Position numbers and translations under genes: made by a program. Below the pieces are notes generated by a model. The model did no database searches. It was not told the origin of the DNA and saw only the letters and a program-made list of their open reading frames with translations. A DNA stretch of 64,000 nucleotides from Phalacrocorax aristotelis. Its lineage: Eukaryota; Chordata; Aves; Suliformes; Phalacrocoracidae. This document shows positions 50,870-64,000 of this stretch, in pieces; the first letter of the stretch is position 1, and every line of letters starts with the position of its first letter. Location of the stretch: positions 14,766,501-14,830,500 of the forward strand of contig NC_134281.1 in NCBI RefSeq assembly GCF_949628215.1. The letters are read 5' to 3'.

Positions 50870-53220
50870 CTTTGGAAGTATGTGACTGAGATGATAGGTG
50901 TGATTTGTTTGTTTTCCCCCTCTCCTTTGTAAGCAAAGCTGCTCAGCAGCTTGTAGACACTGCTGCTTAGTCTGACTTTATGAAGCTGTACCCCTTGGGT
51001 GACCAGAAATACCTGATGTGATGGAGTGGTGTTGTAGTTTGGTCATGCATTATGGTTGTAATATGATAGAGCTGCAGGATCATCAAGAAAGCAAAGGGCA
51101 GGGACTGGCTTCTAGCAACATTTTTCCAATCTTCAGTCTGTTTCCTGGACACATCTGAGAGGCCCTTGAGGAACATGGTAGTGGGAAATAAACTGCAGGC
51201 AATGCTCAATTTGGGTTTCTTCAATGGAGTTGGTATTGGTTTGAATCCCTGAATAACTAGATGCTTAAACAGAACTAGAATCATGTTCAAAAGAAAGGCA
51301 GAATGAAAAGTTATGCTATGTTGTTTGCCGTGTTCATAAGTGACTTGAACCACCATTACAAAAAGCATTACAACTGGACCTTACATTTTGCTTAGAGTTG
51401 CAGTTATAGGTTAGTCACAGTCTTTTCCTCATGGCAGGTTTATGATCTTGTCCTGTCTCCCTGCAGTCCTTTCACCCTGAGCATGCATATTTTGACAAGG
51501 GATGCTTCACCCATTCGTAGTGTTGCAGCAGAGGTATTGGCTGCAGAAAGTAGTTGCCAGCTTTGCAAGCTGGAATTTTCCTATCTGTGGTTTTGGTTTT
51601 AACTCAGTGGGTTTAAAATATAGATAACGAACTTGTACTAACCCTCATTCAGTTGAAGATTGACGGCTAAAGGATAGTGCAAAAACCCTACAAGTTTCAA
51701 AAGCTTTGCCTCAGTCTTAATCGGACTTACATATATTTTAAATTGTATTTTTTAATGTACATACACATACATTGTTTGGACCAGGATCAGAAGAAAAAAT
51801 TCCTAAGTGACGGAGAGAATACCTGGATAATTAGAAAGGGTCCTAGAAAAGAGGTAGCAGCTGTTCAGTAAAGAAATACTAAAGCTAAAGGGCTCCAGTT
51901 GGGTCATGAGAAGAAATTGACTGCTTCAGCTAGTGTAATGGGAGATTAAGCTGGACATGCATAAGCTTTGGGACTTCTCAAATTTCTTTTAAACAACATA
52001 AAAATAGAGAGATAAAGTACAGTCAAATATGGTAAAGGTACAGCTAGTCCTTTAACAGTGTTAACATCCATGATTTGAATAGAGAAGAATGAATCAAAAG
52101 TATATTGTGAATAATAGTTACATATGATTATACAGAGTGACCACTTCCATCAATTTTGAAATGCTGATTATTGACAGTCACTTCTGAAGCACATGTTAGA
52201 TTTTACTCAAGCAACTGAAATAATGAAAGATGTCTATTAATGACCTAGCAATAGTAAGAATATGCCAGCTTGGAGATCTAGAAAGTAACTTATTTTGAAG
52301 AGAGTCCTCCAAATATTTTGTAGTACGTTTATTCTCAGCTCAGTTCAGGGAAGCTTAACTTTCCTGTCCAAAAAAAAGTGTCAGTACTGAGTGCTCTGAA
52401 GGGAAAATAGGTAAGTATTGGAAGTCTATAAATGGACTTCTTAAAACTACCAGGAAATTGAAATCTAATAGTTAATCAAGATCATATTAACATCTTAGGC
52501 ACTACCTAGATGAAGTTAAAATATGACTTATTTGAAACTTAAATGTTATGGATACATTACTTTCAATCAATTCAAAACAGATTTTTGGTTCAGATGAACA
52601 TAATTTAAAACCTGGGTAAGACTTTCAACATGGCATGTAAGAAAAGAACAGCCTACGCTGAGTCTTGCTGTTAGGATCTGGTTCAGAGCTGCCTCTTTAT
52701 CGAACTGTTAAAGATCTTTTTCTTTAATGGAGGATAAGGAAATAGCTTACCTTTGAAAAATACTAGCTATTTTGTACTGGCATTGCTTCTAATTAGCATA
52801 GGTAGGTGGCTACAACTCCCTTGAAAATTCTTAGGGCTTTTGAATTGAAGCAATGCTTCCTTGGGAAAGGGAGCTCAGCAAACTATTAAATGCAGCTTGC
52901 TTTTATGTTGCCCAAAATTTAATTATCACTATACTATGGGCTTTCTACAGCAGCTGTGAAAGAAGCAAGTACAGCTGGTTATGAAATCAAACGTACATTT
53001 CAGAAAATGGCATGTCTCTAGTAAACCATGACTTCAGTTTTATTCCCTTATTACTTCCTGGTATCTGCTGCTGCTTCCTGGCCAATAAACTGTATGCTGT
53101 TCTGGCTTGCCTTGAGTCTGCACCCTCTGGAATATTGGGGAGTTCTGTTGCTATTAGGGTCTATTTGGGGCTCTCTGAGGATTTGTGTTACCCTTAAACC
53201 CCTGCTGTCCTTGGCCCTTC
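50870..53220. other. DENND6A-ARF4 intergenic region
   Basis: AT-rich DNA without recognisable exons, RNA genes or classified repeats. Open frames here, such as 50967-51368 on the minus strand (133 codons), resemble no family I know and are within chance length. Confidence 0.6.
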
Positions 53221-53358
53221 GGGAGCAGAGCCCAGGGGCTGTCACGCCTCAGCGGGGGCACGAGCTGCAGTGAGGTGAATGACTGCGGTGTGCGGCTGAG
53301 CCCGGGGCACCCGTGACCCGCCGGGCGGTACTGCGGGGCCGGCCGTTGGTGCCGGGCG

Positions 53359-53396
53359 CCTGGGGCTAGGCCTGGGCCTGGGCTTGGGCCTAGGCC
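53359..53396 (+). repeat. Hexamer repeat CCTGGG/GGCCTA type
   Basis: Imperfect tandem copies of a CCTGGG-like unit, including GGCCTGGGCCTGGGCTTGGG, at the upstream edge of the ARF4 CpG island. Confidence 0.65.
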
Positions 53397-53414
53397 AGAG
53401 GCGCTGCTCGGAGG

Positions 53415-53434
53415 ACTACATTTCCCGGCATGCC
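53415..53434 (+). promoter_or_regulatory. ARF4: ZNF143/STAF-type site 1
   Basis: ACTACATTTCCCGGCATGCC is very close to the long ZNF143 (SBS2) consensus ACTACAAYTCCCAGCATGC. The motif is known in many housekeeping CpG-island promoters, where ZNF143, THAP11 and HCFC1 bind. Confidence 0.7.
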
Positions 53435-53482
53435 GTGCCCGCGGCGGCCGGAAACCGCGTCGAGGCGGGATGGAAGCCTGCA

Positions 53483-53502
53483 ACTACAACCCCCGTCATG
53501 CG
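53483..53502 (+). promoter_or_regulatory. ARF4: ZNF143/STAF-type site 2
   Basis: ACTACAACCCCCGTCATGCG shares the ACTACAA start, the C-rich core and the CATGC end of the ZNF143 consensus. It lies 68 bases after site 1 in the same orientation. Confidence 0.6.
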
Positions 53503-53546
53503 CCAGCGGCAGCAGCGAACGGGAGCGCGGTGGCGGGCGGGCGCGG

Positions 53547-53566
53547 CCCTCGCTGGGAGCGGTAGT
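53547..53566 (-). promoter_or_regulatory. ARF4: ZNF143/STAF-type site 3 (partial)
   Basis: On the minus strand ACTACCGCTCCCAGCGAGGG matches ACTAC and CTCCCAGC of the consensus but lacks CATGC. Confidence 0.45.
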
Positions 53567-53635
53567 CCCCTCCGCCGTTGGGCGCTCGGGCCGTGTGGCG
53601 GGGGGTGGTTCCGCCGCCGGGGGATGTGGCGAGTG

Positions 53636-53643
53636 TGACGTGA
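53636..53643 (+). promoter_or_regulatory. ARF4: TGACGTGA element (UPRE/CRE-like)
   Basis: This fits TGACGTG(G/A), the unfolded-protein-response element core bound by ATF6/XBP1, and is related to sites of CREB3-family factors. It lies 125 bases upstream of the TATAA motif. Confidence 0.5.
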
Positions 53644-53681
53644 TTTTGTCCGCGTTGGAGCCGGGGCGGCCGTGGCGAGCG

Positions 53682-53689
53682 TGACGTGG
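53682..53689 (+). promoter_or_regulatory. ARF4: TGACGTGG element (UPRE/CRE-like)
   Basis: An exact TGACGTGG core, 79 bases upstream of the TATAA motif and 46 bases after the first element in the same orientation. Mammalian ARF4 is known to be induced through CREB3 on Golgi stress, which makes this site a credible target; binding here is inferred. Confidence 0.55.
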
Positions 53690-53756
53690 CAGAGAACGAG
53701 CGAGCGAGGTGCCCCGGCCGCACAGCAGCAGCTGCCGCTGTCGTTGCTGCCGCCCG

Positions 53757-53770
53757 CGACTTATAAGTCG
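53757..53770. promoter_or_regulatory. ARF4: TATA-like palindrome CGACTTATAAGTCG
   Basis: A perfect 14-base palindrome containing TTATAAG, the only TATA-like motif in this GC-rich promoter, about 180 bases before the ATG. If functional it would set transcription start near 53790. Confidence 0.45.
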
Positions 53771-53939
53771 GGGCCGCCGACTGAGCCCCGCACCTCGCAT
53801 CCCGCCTCGCCGCTCGCGGAGGGATCCGTGAGTGCAGAGAGGCGCCGGTCCGCGCTCCCCCTCTCTCCCTCCCTCCGTCCCTCCTCACCGCGCTCCTCCC
53901 GCTGCCTGCGCCGCCGCCCAGCCCCACGCCGGAGCCGCC

Positions 53940-63523
<9,584 letters not shown>

Positions 63524-64000
63524 GTAAGTGCTTAACTTCCTCGTTGCTGAACTCATGTTCTTTTGTTACATATCATAAATCTAATCTCCCTTTAAAGGAA
63601 AGTGAAGTTTTAGCTTTTTTCTGTAGAAAGACGCACATACCTGCTATTAAACTCCGTAGTGCATAGTTTAAGGTCTTCATTCAAAGTAAGTGACTCAGAA
63701 GTATAATCCAATATGTACAGCTGTTGCAGCATTTCATCTATTACCTTCTTGAAAAACACAAATATTCCAGGCTGTCACTGAAATACAGCTGTCAAATGTG
63801 TTTGACAAAGCATGTGGTGGGCTTTCCTGTTTTCCCAATACTTGTTATTCTGGGTGAGAATATGCATTCTGCATTCTCACCACTACAGAGATGGGAGGAA
63901 ATTAAGTAGCTCCTGAATCGTTAGATTCCATCTGCACAAGCCTTTGAGACAGGGTTGCTTCACATAAACCATCAATCCTTCTATAATACTTGCTTAATGT
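63524..64000 (+). other. ARF4: ARF4 intron 5 (cut by window end)
   Basis: Sequence after the exon 5 donor. No WYVQATCATQG-like exon is present, so the final ARF4 exon lies to the right of the window. Confidence 0.9.

Larger units (their letters stand above)
49106..50870 (+). other. DENND6A: DENND6A 3' UTR and candidate polyadenylation region
   Basis: The sequence after the stop codon is AT-rich and has AATAAA signals at 50014-50019, 50326-50331 and 50841-50846. The last is preceded by TGTA motifs and followed within about 50 bases by a GT-rich stretch, the usual layout of a strong cleavage site. A C run lies at 49506-49520. Which site is used cannot be told from sequence, so the UTR could be about 0.9, 1.2 or 1.75 kb. 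Confidence 0.6.

Noticed and set aside
50967-51368. 133-codon minus-strand frame between DENND6A and ARF4.
   Set aside because: No recognisable domain, no splice or promoter context, and chance-level length.

Overview
This window is genomic DNA from a bird, or a close archosaur relative. The genes are vertebrate, with many small exons and GT-AG introns, and the interspersed repeats that can be classified are CR1-type LINE fragments, the dominant bird/reptile LINE. Overall repeat load is low and each gene starts in a CpG island. No species can be named from the sequence alone.

Three protein-coding genes are present. (1) SLMAP lies on the minus strand. Only its first coding exon is here (12876-13073, 66 codons, the start of the FHA domain). 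Its CpG island is at about 13.86-15.1 kb, and 1-12875 is the beginning of its first coding intron, holding an antisense CR1 reverse-transcriptase fragment. (2) DENND6A lies on the plus strand and is complete: 20 coding exons from 22650 to 49105 reconstruct an uninterrupted 591-residue protein. (3) ARF4 lies on the plus strand. Five coding exons (53940-63523) encode residues 1-152 of the usual 180; the last 28 residues lie beyond the window end.

The order SLMAP(-) DENND6A(+) ARF4(+) is the order I recall for human 3p14.3, read in the opposite direction. SLMAP and DENND6A are head to head with about 8 kb between starts. DENND6A and ARF4 are tandem, with about 4.8 kb from stop codon to start codon. 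All three act at membranes: SLMAP is a tail-anchored FHA/coiled-coil STRIPAK subunit, DENND6A is a DENN-domain exchange factor for Rab14 also linked to lysosome positioning, and ARF4 is a class II Arf GTPase of the Golgi and endosomes. They are not known to form one regulated unit.

Region by region: 1-12.9 kb SLMAP intron; 12.9-15.1 kb SLMAP first coding exon, leader and CpG island; 15.1-22.2 kb intergenic; 22.2-23.1 kb DENND6A CpG island; 22.6-50.9 kb DENND6A, with a 1-kb sense CR1 copy just after exon 15; 50.9-53.2 kb intergenic; 53.2-54.7 kb ARF4 CpG island, with clear candidate ZNF143-type and TGACGTG elements; 53.9-64.0 kb ARF4. I found no tRNA, rRNA, CRISPR, phage or operon-like system and no evidence for a novel multi-gene system. 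The most useful leads are promoter motifs, repeat insertions near exons and class II Arf residue states.
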